This document shows positions 1-8,464 of a DNA stretch of 64,000 nt, piece by piece (position 1 is the first letter of the stretch; each line of letters begins with the position of its first letter). The stretch comes from Syntrophaceae bacterium UBA6087 (GTDB lineage: Bacteria; Desulfobacterota; Desulfomonilia; UBA1062): contig DIXF01000001.1 in NCBI GenBank assembly GCA_002448235.1, forward strand, positions 124,001-188,000, read 5' to 3'. Made by a program: the position numbers and the translations under genes. The notes under the pieces are model-generated. The model ran no database searches. It was not told the origin of the DNA and saw only the letters and a list, made by a program, of their open reading frames with translations.

Positions 1-1601
1 GCATAATAATGCAGCTGCGGCTCGTTGATACTGATGACCATGGTGAGCCTTGGCTTACCGCTCGCGTCGATAATACCTCCGATGAAAGTCGAAACATAGT
101 CTTTTTTTGAGTACGCTTTGGTCAGAGGATCGATCTTCTGGGCAGTGCCCGTCTTTCCGAACACTTGGAAGGAGCTCATCCCTGCAACTTCTGCAGTGCC
201 TCCCTTCATGGCTACGGTCTTGAGAATATCCAGGACCTGGTCGGACGTATGGGGAGACAGGACCTTCCTCACGATAGTCGGCCGGAAATACTCCACTTCT
301 TTTCCCGTGGCATCGGTGATGTGGTCGATGAGGTACGGCTTCATGAGCATACCGCCGTTGACCATGGCATTAAAGGAGCTGATGAGCTGGATTCCGGTCA
401 CGGAGAAGCCCTGGCCGTAGGAGACCGTCGCCTTGTCCACCATGGTCCACCGCCTTGGCTGCCTGATCTGGCCTCCGGGCTCGCCGGGGAACTGGATGCC
501 TGTCCGCGACGTAAAGCCCATGATATCGAGGCATCCGTACATGTCATCCGCTCTGACCGGGTCGAGGAGCTTTACGATTCCGATGTTGCTCGAGTATTTG
601 ATGACGTCGGTGACGGGAAGCCACCCGTATTTTTCGTGGTCGTGGATGACGATCCGGTGGTAGTTATATTTGCCGTTTTCGCAGTAGACAGCCTGGGAAG
701 GCCGGAAGATTCCTTTCTCGATTCCCCAGGCGATCCACATGGGCTTCATGACGGACCCCGGTTCGTACAGGTCGACTATTGCCCGGTTTCTGTGGCCGTC
801 GATGGTTTTGTACAGGCCGATATTGGGATTGAAGCTCGGGTACGACACCATTGAGTAGATTTCTCCGGTGGCGGGGTTGGTGACTATGGCGTATCCCGAC
901 CGGGCGTTGTGGGATTTTATCACCTTTTCGAGCTCGGAATAGGCGATGTACTGGAGTCTCCGGTCAAGGGTCAGCCAGAGGGTATACCCGTCCTTCGCCT
1001 CATCCGGAGGCAGCCCTCTGGCGTAGATGATCCTTCCCATGCCGTCCTTATGGGCTTCGATCTGCCGGGGTTTGCCCTTGAGGACGTTGTCGAAGAGGAG
1101 CTCCAGTCCTTCCAGCCCCTGGCCATCGACGCCGACGATCCCGAGCACGTTCGCCATGGAATCGCACTCGGGATAAAACCTTTTCGCTTCATTGTAGAAA
1201 CCGACGCCTTTGATCTTCAGCTTCTCGACGGCGGCAATCTGATCGGGCGGGACATGTCGCTTGATCCATACGAAGTATCGTGAGGAGTCGAGCCGTTTGC
1301 GCAGGGAACGCTCGTTGATATTCAGAACGTTTGCAAGCTTGGAGGCGGCGCGTGCCGGGTTGTCGATGAGCCGGGGATTCACGGCAATGGACTTCACGTC
1401 GAGGCTGATAGCCAGAGGCTGGCCGCTTTTGTCGTACATGGCCCCCCGATAGGAGCTCAGCTTGATGCTGTAATCGAATTTCTTATGGGCAAGGGTAAGG
1501 ATCTTGTCGGGCTTGACGACCTGGAGGTCCAGCGCGCGGCAGCCTATGACCGCTAAGAGCAGGACAAAGAGGATGCGGATAACCTTTACTCGTTGTGCCA
1601 T
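1..1601 (-). CDS. ftsI: Peptidoglycan D,D-transpeptidase FtsI (PBP3), 3' part outside window
   Basis: This is the septal class B penicillin-binding protein, which cross-links peptidoglycan in the divisome. I translated it directly from the minus strand starting at the ATG at 1601; about 533 codons are present and the C-terminus lies beyond the left edge. A transmembrane helix spans about residues 8-24. The three penicillin-binding motifs are present: SVMK with nucleophile Ser283, SSN at 337-339 and KTG at 483-485. The start overlaps the end of ftsL by 16 bases, so the two are translationally coupled. The position after mraZ, rsmH and ftsL fixes the identity as FtsI rather than an elongation PBP2 or a sporulation SpoVD homolog. 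Confidence 0.95.
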   Translation of the reverse strand, partial: MAQRVKVIRILFVLLLAVIGCRALDLQVVKPDKILTLAHKKFDYSIKLSSYRGAMYDKSGQPLAISLDVKSIAVNPRLIDNPARAASKLANVLNINERSLRKRLDSSRYFVWIKRHVPPDQIAAVEKLKIKGVGFYNEAKRFYPECDSMANVLGIVGVDGQGLEGLELLFDNVLKGKPRQIEAHKDGMGRIIYARGLPPDEAKDGYTLWLTLDRRLQYIAYSELEKVIKSHNARSGYAIVTNPATGEIYSMVSYPSFNPNIGLYKTIDGHRNRAIVDLYEPGSVMKPMWIAWGIEKGIFRPSQAVYCENGKYNYHRIVIHDHEKYGWLPVTDVIKYSSNIGIVKLLDPVRADDMYGCLDIMGFTSRTGIQFPGEPGGQIRQPRRWTMVDKATVSYGQGFSVTGIQLISSFNAMVNGGMLMKPYLIDHITDATGKEVEYFRPTIVRKVLSPHTSDQVLDILKTVAMKGGTAEVAGMSSFQVFGKTGTAQKIDPLTKAYSKKDYVSTFIGGIIDASGKPRLTMVISINEPQLHYY

Positions 1602-1876
1602 ATGTATATTACCTGATCAGGGCTCGGCGACTTCATGCCCAGCTTGTCCCGCGCTATTGCCTCAAGCCTCTTGGAGCTTTTCAGGGTCGAGATTTCGAGG
1701 CGCAGTGATTTCTCCTCGCTTAAGAGCTCCTCCTTCTTGGTCTGCTCCTCGGATATCTTATATCCGAGTTCGGTCGACATATGTCTGGACCAGATGTGGA
1801 AGAACGCCCACGTGGTGAACACCAGGAGGATGATGATGGTGGAGGGGAGAATCTCGAGCGAGAGCCTTGTCTTCAC
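1586..1876 (-). CDS. ftsL: Cell division protein FtsL
   Basis: This 96-residue bitopic membrane protein belongs to the FtsQLB-type divisome subcomplex, which activates septal peptidoglycan synthesis. A short cytoplasmic N-terminus is followed by one membrane helix (about residues 10-30) and a periplasmic coiled coil rich in Glu, Lys and Leu (about 35-75). FtsL proteins are poorly conserved, so the call rests on size, topology and position between rsmH and ftsI. It overlaps rsmH by 4 bases and ftsI by 16, which suggests coupled translation. Confidence 0.85.
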   Translation of the reverse strand: MKTRLSLEILPSTIIILLVFTTWAFFHIWSRHMSTELGYKISEEQTKKEELLSEEKSLRLEISTLKSSKRLEAIARDKLGMKSPSPDQVIYIWHNE

Positions 1877-2796
1877 GAGACCCTCCTCGCCGCCCTGAGG
1901 CGTGCGCTTCTGGCCCTGGGATTCTGAAGGATCTCTTCTTCCGTGGGGGTGACGGACTTCCGCGTGATCCGCTCCAGAATAGGGCCCGTGTCTTTCGCAG
2001 GGGCAGGAAGGCCCCGGGGGAAGACGAAGCCGTCGTCCGTTCCGGAGAAAAAGCGCTTGATGATGCGGTCTTCAAGAGAATGGTAGGATATGATCGCCAC
2101 CACCCCTCCGGGAGCCAGGAGCGATGCCGCCTTCGGGAGGAACGTCTTGATGTTGTCGATCTCGTGATTGACCTCCATGCGGATGGCCTGGAAGGTCTTC
2201 GTTGCCGGATGGATCTTCTGCGGCCAGAATCGCCGCGGGATCGCACGGCCCACGAGCTCGGCAAGCTCGGTGGTGGTACCGATCGGCCTCGATTCGCCAA
2301 TACGGCGTGCGATGCGTTTTGCGAACCGTTCATCGCCGTACTCTCTGATGAGCGCCGCCAGAGAGCTTTCATCATAGCTGTTTACGACGTGCTCGGCGGT
2401 CAGGTCTCCCTGGGTCGAGAATCTCATGTCAAGGGGGCCGGGCTTCAAAAAAGAAAACCCTCGATCGGGATCATCGAGGGCTGTCGATGACATCCCGAGA
2501 TCGAGTAGGATTCCATCGAGTCCGTCCCATCCGAGCATGGCACAAATCCTGTCTATCTCGCTGTAGTTACCTTGAAAAAGGTTTGCCCTTCCTTTGTATT
2601 GGGCAAATTCATCCGTAAGCCGCGATATGGCTTGGCTGTCGAGGTCGGTGCCCGCCAGGAGGCCGCCGGGGGAGCTTTTTTCGAGGATTGCCCGCGCATG
2701 TCCTCCTGATCCGAGGGTGCCGTCAAAGTATCGGCCGCCGTCACGGGGCATCATTACCTCCACCACCTCTTTGAGCAATACCGGGACATGCTGCAT
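1873..2796 (-). CDS. rsmH: 16S rRNA (cytosine1402-N4)-methyltransferase RsmH (MraW)
   Basis: The enzyme methylates N4 of C1402 in 16S rRNA using S-adenosylmethionine. The 307-residue length is typical. The family signatures visible are HVPVLLKEVVE near the N-terminus, the SAM-binding loop DGTLGSGGHA, a GILLDLGMSS strand and a C-terminal ISYHSLEDR motif. The reading frame extends upstream to a TTG at 2820, but the family normally begins with M-x-HxPVLL, so the ATG at 2796 was chosen. It lies 4 bases after the mraZ stop. It is the second gene of the division and cell wall cluster. Confidence 0.95.
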   Translation of the reverse strand: MQHVPVLLKEVVEVMMPRDGGRYFDGTLGSGGHARAILEKSSPGGLLAGTDLDSQAISRLTDEFAQYKGRANLFQGNYSEIDRICAMLGWDGLDGILLDLGMSSTALDDPDRGFSFLKPGPLDMRFSTQGDLTAEHVVNSYDESSLAALIREYGDERFAKRIARRIGESRPIGTTTELAELVGRAIPRRFWPQKIHPATKTFQAIRMEVNHEIDNIKTFLPKAASLLAPGGVVAIISYHSLEDRIIKRFFSGTDDGFVFPRGLPAPAKDTGPILERITRKSVTPTEEEILQNPRARSARLRAARRVS

Positions 2797-2800
2797 AGGC

Positions 2801-3244
2801 CTATAGCCCGAGAGATGCAAGCTCGTCTCGTAAGCTTTCGGGATCTTTCAACGCCTCTTTCATGTACGCATCGTAGGTATCGACATCCCAGATTTCAAAG
2901 CGATCGGTAACGCCTACACAGAGGCACTTCTTTTTCAGGCCTGCATACTCCCGCAGGCTTGCAGGGATAAGTATCCGGCCTTGTGCGTCTATCTGGCACT
3001 CCTCGGCAGATCCCATTACATGCCGTTTGAATATGATGTCCGCTCTTCTGACCGTTGAAAGGGTCGCCGCCTTTTTTTCCATGCGTTCCCACTCCTCGGG
3101 TGCATAGGCGACAAGACACTGGTCAAGGCTTTTCGTAACGATGAGGTGGTCCGCAGCCCACCCGTTCAGGGCTTCCCTGAATCTCGATGGGATGCTTACG
3201 CGCCCCTTGTCATTGATGGAATTTACATAATGCCCTTTAAACAC
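2801..3244 (-). CDS. mraZ: Transcriptional regulator MraZ
   Basis: MraZ is the AbrB-like DNA-binding protein at the head of the division and cell wall cluster, and it usually represses its own operon. The 147-residue product has two SpoVT/AbrB-type repeats, with DKGRVSIPSRFREAL in the first and DAQGRILIPASLREYAGL in the second. A longer frame starts at 3301, but the GTG at 3244 has a GAGGGG ribosome-binding site and gives the usual family N-terminus (VFKGHYVNSINDKGR). A consensus promoter and a MraZ-box-like repeat lie just upstream, which fits autoregulation. Confidence 0.95.
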   Translation of the reverse strand: MFKGHYVNSINDKGRVSIPSRFREALNGWAADHLIVTKSLDQCLVAYAPEEWERMEKKAATLSTVRRADIIFKRHVMGSAEECQIDAQGRILIPASLREYAGLKKKCLCVGVTDRFEIWDVDTYDAYMKEALKDPESLRDELASLGL

Positions 3245-3261
3245 CTTCGCCCCTCGGATAT

Positions 3262-3286
3262 TTGACACCAAATGGCACTTTTTGGC
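3262..3286 (-). promoter_or_regulatory. MraZ-box-like operator, mraZ-proximal copy
   Basis: Read on the minus strand this element is AAAAAGTGCCATTTGGTGTC, with two GTG cores 10 bases apart. Known MraZ boxes are tandem short direct repeats with about 10-base spacing upstream of mraZ, so position and period fit. It touches the predicted -10 and covers the transcription start, a geometry suited to repression. The assignment to MraZ is inference. Confidence 0.6.
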
Positions 3287-3314
3287 ATATATAATAAACA
3301 CCTTATCATGTCAA
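3286..3314 (-). promoter_or_regulatory. Predicted sigma-70 promoter of mraZ
   Basis: On the minus strand a perfect TTGACA -35 (3309-3314) and TATATG -10 (3286-3291) are separated by 17 bases. Transcription would start near 3279, about 35 bases before the GTG of mraZ. Confidence 0.7.
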
Positions 3315-3383
3315 TATAATCTTCGGAATATGGCGACCAAAAAATAACAGAAAAAACTTGTAATTAAACAAATTTTTCATTAA

Positions 3384-3408
3384 GGCAAAAAGTGCCATCT
3401 AGTGAGCA
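3384..3408 (+). promoter_or_regulatory. MraZ-box-like operator, kinase-proximal copy in opposite orientation
   Basis: This reads GGCAAAAAGTGCCATCTAGT on the plus strand and continues GAGCA. It matches the minus-strand element at 3262-3286 at 19 of 25 positions, including an unbroken 12-base core AAAAAGTGCCAT and the second GTG 10 bases later. It sits 44 bases before the histidine kinase start at 3452. A weak TTGTAA -35 candidate is at 3358-3363 with no convincing -10. Confidence 0.5.
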
Positions 3409-3451
3409 TATTTTTCTGGAAGTTTTATCGGATGTTGGCTAGTATAGGCAT

Positions 3452-4432
3452 ATGGACAGGAAGATGATGGTCGAGATCCTTGACGAGCTTCCCACCGGGG
3501 TCATGCTTTCGGATGACGCAGGAGAAGTCGTTTACGCGAACAGAGCGGCGTTGGATTACATGGGTCTCGATTACGAAGGCCTCAAGGAGATCAATATCAA
3601 TGCGATGATGCGGCAGGGCGCCGGCAAGAAAGATCTCATGTTCCGGACCAAAGGCGATGACAGCATAACGGTGAAGTTCAGCCACATCCCCTTGTCGGGC
3701 GGGAGCACGGCATTGATCCTGACCGATATTTCCGAAATTCATCGCCTCCAGCAGGAGATTTTAAGAATGGACAAGCTTGCCTCCGTAGGCGAGCTCACCT
3801 CGGGCATCGCCCATGAAATCCGCAACCCCCTGGCAGGTATAAAGACCACGGCGCAGGCACTGCAGGAGGAATTGCCGGGGAACGATCACCGGAGCGCATA
3901 CGTATCGAGGATCATCGTCGAGATCGACAGGCTCAACAAGCTGCTGCTCAATTTTTTCGACTTCGCAAAGCCCAAGGACATTCAGCTTAAGAACTGCGAT
4001 CTCAAAAAGATCATTGAAGATGCCGTGTTCATGGTGCAGGATACCGCCCGCCAGGGGCATATCCGGGTCATGGAGTTCTACCCCACGGAGGAGATCAGAA
4101 TCAAGGCCGATCCCGATATGATTCGGCAGGTGCTCATGAACATATTCATCAATGCGCTCCAGGCAATGCCCTCGGGCGGCCAAATGGAAGTTCACCTGGA
4201 AAATGATGGTGCGAATGTAGAGATCTCGGTGAGCGATACCGGCAAAGGGATGCCGGAAGACATCCGCAGCCGGATATTCGACCCCTTTTTCACTACCAAG
4301 GCCAAAGGGATCGGTCTGGGCCTTTCCATTTCATACAGACTCATAAAGATGCACTCGGGCACGATTACTTTCGTTTCAGGCCCGAAAGGCACTACGTTCA
4401 GGATAACGGTACCGAAAGAGTTGAGGAAATGA
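3452..4432 (+). CDS. PAS-domain sensor histidine kinase (NtrB-like)
   Basis: This 326-residue soluble kinase has a PAS domain (about residues 5-95), a HisKA dimerisation helix with phospho-accepting His121 in HEIRNPLAG, and a HATPase_c domain with the N, G1 (DTGKGMPE) and G2 (GIGLGLSI) boxes. There is no membrane segment, so it senses a cytoplasmic signal, as NtrB and similar sigma-54-linked kinases do. No response regulator is adjacent; a partner could be the NtrC-type regulator at 54550-55953, but that is speculation. ATGs at 3464 and 3467, behind GGACAGGAAG, are alternative starts. It is divergent from mraZ across a shared control region. Confidence 0.85.
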   Translation: MDRKMMVEILDELPTGVMLSDDAGEVVYANRAALDYMGLDYEGLKEININAMMRQGAGKKDLMFRTKGDDSITVKFSHIPLSGGSTALILTDISEIHRLQQEILRMDKLASVGELTSGIAHEIRNPLAGIKTTAQALQEELPGNDHRSAYVSRIIVEIDRLNKLLLNFFDFAKPKDIQLKNCDLKKIIEDAVFMVQDTARQGHIRVMEFYPTEEIRIKADPDMIRQVLMNIFINALQAMPSGGQMEVHLENDGANVEISVSDTGKGMPEDIRSRIFDPFFTTKAKGIGLGLSISYRLIKMHSGTITFVSGPKGTTFRITVPKELRK

Positions 4433-4463
4433 GGAATCAGGTTTCGGCCTCAGGTAAAAATAC

Positions 4464-4493
4464 TTGGAAATCAGATGCTGATTCGCTTATGCT
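4464..4493 (+). promoter_or_regulatory. Possible sigma-70 promoter of the tol operon
   Basis: TTGGAA (4464-4469) and TATGCT (4488-4493) are separated by 18 bases, upstream of tolQ in a 148-base gap after the kinase. The match is moderate. Confidence 0.35.
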
Positions 4494-4580
4494 ACACAGG
4501 ACAGGGGTCTGCGGAGGCCCTTCTCTAAATGGACAGGGTTCTGCCCATGCCGTACAGATAACCAATTAGGAGGATTCTAC

Positions 4581-5294
4581 ATGCCGTTTTTCACTTCAAC
4601 AGCCTATGCGGCAACAGCTCAGTTCAGGGGCGACATCGGCGCGATGGTCGTCGATTCGGACCCTGTGGTGAAGCTCGTGTTGCTCGTTTTATTTATCTTC
4701 TCGATCGTTTCCTGGGGGATCATCATCCAGAAGTGGGTGGTGCTGTCCCGGTCGCGCAAGCGCGGCCAGGAGATCCTCGAACAGCTTTCAGGCGGGTCCG
4801 GCATGAACGAGCTGAGAAGCCAGATCGACCGGGCAGGCGACTGCGCCCTGGCCAAGCTGTTCCACGGCGCCCATGCCGAGCTCAAGAAGGTGAGCATCAA
4901 GGGCCAGGGGATTCCTCCGGCCATGCTCTTAAACGTTGAGGAACGGATCAGGAGCGAGAACGCGGGCCAGACCTCAGAGCTTTCCCACGGGCTGGGATTC
5001 CTTGCAAGCATCAGCAACTCGAGCCCGTTCATCGGCCTGTTCGGGACGGTCTGGGGCATCATGGACTCCTTCCGGGAGATCGGGCTGAAAGGCTCTGCAA
5101 ACCTGGCAACCGTTGCACCGGGCATCTCCGAGGCACTCATCGCCACGGCGGCAGGCCTTTTCGTGGCAATACCGGCCGTGCTTTTCTATAATTTCTTCAC
5201 TTCCCAGCTCGGCGATGCCACCACCCAGATGGAGCGGTTCCAGATCGATTTCATGAACCGCGTCCGCAGGAGTCTCGCCCATGATGGCGAATAA
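4581..5294 (+). CDS. tolQ: Tol-Pal system proton channel subunit TolQ
   Basis: TolQ is the MotA/ExbB-family inner membrane protein that, with TolR, uses proton motive force to energise TolA for outer membrane constriction at division. The 237-residue product has one membrane helix near residues 30-50 and two more in the C-terminal half, which contains the conserved NSSPFIGLFGTVWGIM segment and the proline-containing helix IPAVLFYNFF. TAGGAGG lies a short distance before the ATG. The order tolQ-tolR-tolA-tolB-pal-cpoB separates it from ExbB. Confidence 0.93.
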   Translation: MPFFTSTAYAATAQFRGDIGAMVVDSDPVVKLVLLVLFIFSIVSWGIIIQKWVVLSRSRKRGQEILEQLSGGSGMNELRSQIDRAGDCALAKLFHGAHAELKKVSIKGQGIPPAMLLNVEERIRSENAGQTSELSHGLGFLASISNSSPFIGLFGTVWGIMDSFREIGLKGSANLATVAPGISEALIATAAGLFVAIPAVLFYNFFTSQLGDATTQMERFQIDFMNRVRRSLAHDGE

Positions 5295-5691
5295 CAAGCC
5301 GGGCAAGCACGTAGCAGAAATCAACGTAACGCCCCTGGTGGACGTGATGCTCGTGCTCCTGATCATCTTCATGGTCTCTGCGCCCATGATGAAGGAGGGG
5401 ATGAAGGTCGAGCTGCCCGAGGTGGAGGCGAGAGCCCTGGAGACGCAGAGCCAGGACCTTATCATTTCCATCAACAAGGACAAGACCGTGGACATCAACG
5501 GATCGACCATCGATTTCGAACGCTTGGGCATGATCTTAGAGCAGATCAGGGAGCAGCGGGGCGTGGAGAGCGTCTTTCTCCAGGCCGACAGATCGGTCAG
5601 TTACGGGTATGTGGTCGAGGTGATGGGTATGATCCGGTCTACCGGGCTTACCAAGATCGGCCTGGTGACGCAGCCGCCGGTTAAGAAATAA
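5281..5691 (+). CDS. tolR: Tol-Pal system protein TolR
   Basis: TolR (136 residues) belongs to the ExbD/TolR family. It has a short cytoplasmic N-terminus, one membrane helix (about residues 18-38) carrying the essential aspartate in PLVDVMLVLLIIFMV, and a periplasmic domain. It overlaps the end of tolQ by 14 bases; AGGAG precedes the tandem ATGATG start. It forms the proton-conducting motor with TolQ. Confidence 0.93.
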   Translation: MMANNKPGKHVAEINVTPLVDVMLVLLIIFMVSAPMMKEGMKVELPEVEARALETQSQDLIISINKDKTVDINGSTIDFERLGMILEQIREQRGVESVFLQADRSVSYGYVVEVMGMIRSTGLTKIGLVTQPPVKK

Positions 5692-5693
5692 TC

Positions 5694-6413
5694 ATGAAGG
5701 CATTGAACCGGTACAATGGGGTATCGCTCATCCTGCATGCGATACTGATCCTGGCAATGGTGGACATCGGCTTCTCCGCCAAGAACGACCAGGCATACGA
5801 AGTGTTCGATGTGGATATCGTAGCAGAGGCGCCTTCTGCAATCAGGCAGCCTGCTCAAAAGAAAGCGGTAAACACCCGGAGCCTGAATTCGAAAAACCCG
5901 CCTAAGGCGATCAGCGGAATCAATAAGGAAAAGGCCCTGCCGGATATAACCCCGGAGCTTTCTGCGTCAAAGATCGAGCCGGCTCAGCGGGATGAAGTCC
6001 CATACCCCGATTCTTCGCCGTCCAGCCACGATGCCCCCGCACCTCAATCATCCGCCCCTGTCTCCGGAATGTCTCAGGGCAATCCCAACGCGACAAGAGA
6101 TGAAAACGCATACCTGATGAGCCTGTGGAAATCTCAGGTCATGGCCCTGGTCCAAAGGGTCTGGAAGGCTCCCCCTGAAATCGCCTACGTGGAAAAGTCT
6201 CTGAAGACCACGTATCAGCTGAGGATATCCCGGACCGGAGAGCTGCTGAACAAAAGGCTCCTCGTTTCCTCGGGGAACAATCCCTACGATCGTTCGGTGA
6301 ACATAGCGCTCAACAGCATCAAGAGATTGCCCCAGCCACCGTTCTTCATGATGGCGGGAAAAGAGAGTGAAGATTTCACCATGTCGTTTACCCCTCCAAA
6401 AGGAGCAGAATAA
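5694..6413 (+). CDS. tolA: TolA/TonB-like energy-transducing protein
   Basis: This 239-residue protein has an N-terminal membrane anchor (about residues 8-28), a Pro/Ser/Ala-rich periplasmic linker (about 45-140) and a C-terminal TonB/TolA-like domain in which WKSQVMALVQRVWKAPPEI begins the fold. It links the TolQR motor to TolB and Pal at the outer membrane. It is shorter than enterobacterial TolA and lacks its long helical repeat region. It starts 2 bases after the tolR stop. Operon position supports TolA over TonB. Confidence 0.85.
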   Translation: MKALNRYNGVSLILHAILILAMVDIGFSAKNDQAYEVFDVDIVAEAPSAIRQPAQKKAVNTRSLNSKNPPKAISGINKEKALPDITPELSASKIEPAQRDEVPYPDSSPSSHDAPAPQSSAPVSGMSQGNPNATRDENAYLMSLWKSQVMALVQRVWKAPPEIAYVEKSLKTTYQLRISRTGELLNKRLLVSSGNNPYDRSVNIALNSIKRLPQPPFFMMAGKESEDFTMSFTPPKGAE

Positions 6414-7691
6414 ATGAAGAAGATTTTAGCAGTCATCGTGATTATTACCGGCCTCCTGCCCTCATTGCTCATGGCAGAGCCCGTCCATATCGATATCGAG
6501 GCCAGAGGTTTCAAGAGGCTTAAGGTCGCGATGCCTGCATTTGCAGGGTCTCGTGCCCTGGCCGACTCGATACGGTCGATCTGCGCGAAAGATCTTGAGA
6601 TATCCGGGGCGTTCAGCCTTATCGACCCCAAGGGCTATGTCAACCCGGGCCCGATGAGCTTTGTCGATCCGTCGTCGCTTCCGGGCTGGAACCTCATCGG
6701 CGCAGATTACGTCATAGCTGCCAGGGTCGACGTGCAGGACTCGCTCGTGAACCTCGTCATCCAGGCAGTGGAGCTTTCGACTTCACGGGTGCTCATCAAT
6801 ACCGTGTATACGACAAAGGCGGATACGGCCTACCGTGCGGTGCACGCCTTCATGGACAGCTTCCTGAACAAAACCTTAGGCCTCGATCCGCTCTTTTCGT
6901 CCAAGTTCGTGGCGGTTCAGAAGATCGGGAAGAAAAAGCAGCTCTACACTGTCTGGTGCGACGGGACCGGTGCGGCGCCCATCAAGGGAGGCGGGGAACT
7001 CGTGCTGGACCCGGCATGGTCTCCCGACGGAAAGAAGATCGCATTCGTCTCCTACTGGAGAAACAATCCGGATCTGTACGTGCTGGACATCGCCTCATTC
7101 AAGGTAGACACGATCTCGTCCTACAGGGGGATCAACACCACCCCCGCCTTCGATACAAGCGGCCGCAAGATAGCCTGCACCCTCTCGAAGGACGGAGACC
7201 CGGAGATTTACATGATGGACCGCGACGGCAAAAACCCTCTGCGGCTCACGAACAGCTGGGCCATCGATACGTCGCCCTCCTTTTCTCCTGATGGAAAGCG
7301 GCTGGTTTTCTGCTCTTCCCGTGCAGGCAATCCCCATATATACCTCATGGATGTCTTCTCCCGGAAGGCGGACAGGATTACCTTCCAGGGCACGTATAAT
7401 ACCGAGCCCGTGTTTTCTCCCAAAGGGGACCTCGTGGCCTTCACCTACCTCTCGAAGCCTGACGGCAGATATCATATTGCTCTGATACGGCCTGACGGGA
7501 GCGGGATGAGGGTGCTGCAGGGTACCGGGAAAGGGGACGAATCTCCGACTTTTTCGCCGGATGGCAGGCTCGTTGCCTTTACCTCTACCGACGGGAACAT
7601 TTACATCACCGACCTCATCGGAAGCTTTACCGCCAGGGTCACGGCAGGAGGCGGTTTTTCCCAGCCCAGCTGGTCGAAGGCTCTGGAGTAG
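6414..7691 (+). CDS. tolB: Tol-Pal system beta-propeller protein TolB
   Basis: TolB (425 residues) is a periplasmic protein that binds Pal and TolA. A Sec signal peptide (about residues 1-21, ending LLMA) is followed by an alpha/beta N-terminal domain and a six-bladed propeller shown by repeated WSPDGKKIAF, FSPDGKRLVF and FSPDGRLVAF units. AAAAGGAG precedes the start, which directly abuts the tolA stop. Confidence 0.95.
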   Translation: MKKILAVIVIITGLLPSLLMAEPVHIDIEARGFKRLKVAMPAFAGSRALADSIRSICAKDLEISGAFSLIDPKGYVNPGPMSFVDPSSLPGWNLIGADYVIAARVDVQDSLVNLVIQAVELSTSRVLINTVYTTKADTAYRAVHAFMDSFLNKTLGLDPLFSSKFVAVQKIGKKKQLYTVWCDGTGAAPIKGGGELVLDPAWSPDGKKIAFVSYWRNNPDLYVLDIASFKVDTISSYRGINTTPAFDTSGRKIACTLSKDGDPEIYMMDRDGKNPLRLTNSWAIDTSPSFSPDGKRLVFCSSRAGNPHIYLMDVFSRKADRITFQGTYNTEPVFSPKGDLVAFTYLSKPDGRYHIALIRPDGSGMRVLQGTGKGDESPTFSPDGRLVAFTSTDGNIYITDLIGSFTARVTAGGGFSQPSWSKALE

Positions 7692-7787
7692 GGAGGTGAC
7701 TGAAGGGTTCGGGAGAAAATACGGGTATAACCGGAATATTATGGATGGGAGGCATCTTTAAGGGCATCGGGGGCTTTGATTTTCCGC

Positions 7788-7815
7788 TTGACCTGACCGG
7801 GTTTTAAGGTAATTT
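7788..7815 (+). promoter_or_regulatory. Possible sigma-70 promoter of pal
   Basis: TTGACC (7788-7793) and TAATTT (7810-7815) have a 16-base spacer in the 199-base gap between tolB and pal. This would give pal-cpoB extra transcription independent of tolQRAB. Confidence 0.45.
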
Positions 7816-7890
7816 ATGGATCGGCATTTGGGAATTCTAAACGAAGTTCAGACCGCGAATACGCAAGTGATCAGGAGTAAGGAGGAGTAT

Positions 7891-8454
7891 ATGAGGAATA
7901 TGAGTAGGGGAATCTGTCTGTTAGCACTGTTGTCGCTCGTCCTTTTCGCATCGGGATGCAGCAAGAAGAATGTCGGTCAGGTTGACGAAGAGGTGACGCC
8001 TCCCCAGCAGGAGCTCGGCACCAGGGCACCAGGCGGCGATATGGGGATGGAAATGCCCGGGTCGGACGGCGGCGTTCAGTCTACGCCACAGGCCGGAGCT
8101 CTTGCCGGGGCAGCAGCTTTCGAGGACAGGGACATCTATTTCGACTACGATAAGTTCAGCATCAGGCCGGAAGACAGAAAGATCCTCGCCGAGAAAGCCG
8201 GCTATCTCAATGCCAATCCGAACGCAAAGGCCCGCATCGAGGGACATTGCGACGAAAGAGGCACGAGCGAATACAACCTTGCCCTGGGCGAGCGCAGGGC
8301 AAAGGCGGCACTGGACTACCTCGTCTTTCTGGGCATCAGCCGCGATAGGCTGACCACGATCAGCTACGGCGAGGAAAAGCCGGTGGACGTTGCTCAGAAT
8401 GAAGAGGCATGGGCAAAGAACAGAAGGGCCCATTTCGACATCCTTGGCGATTGA
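7891..8454 (+). CDS. pal: Peptidoglycan-associated lipoprotein Pal
   Basis: Pal is an outer membrane lipoprotein that anchors the outer membrane to peptidoglycan through an OmpA-like domain. Its type II signal peptide ends in the lipobox FASGC, a Gly/Pro-rich linker follows, and the C-terminal OmpA domain has DIYFDYDKFSI and the diaminopimelate-binding region GHCDERGTSEYNLALGERRA. The frame opens at 7816, but TAAGGAGGAG just before the ATG at 7891 and the signal peptide beginning there fix the start. The product is 187 residues. Confidence 0.95.
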   Translation: MRNMSRGICLLALLSLVLFASGCSKKNVGQVDEEVTPPQQELGTRAPGGDMGMEMPGSDGGVQSTPQAGALAGAAAFEDRDIYFDYDKFSIRPEDRKILAEKAGYLNANPNAKARIEGHCDERGTSEYNLALGERRAKAALDYLVFLGISRDRLTTISYGEEKPVDVAQNEEAWAKNRRAHFDILGD

Positions 8455-8464
8455 TAGGGCCGGT

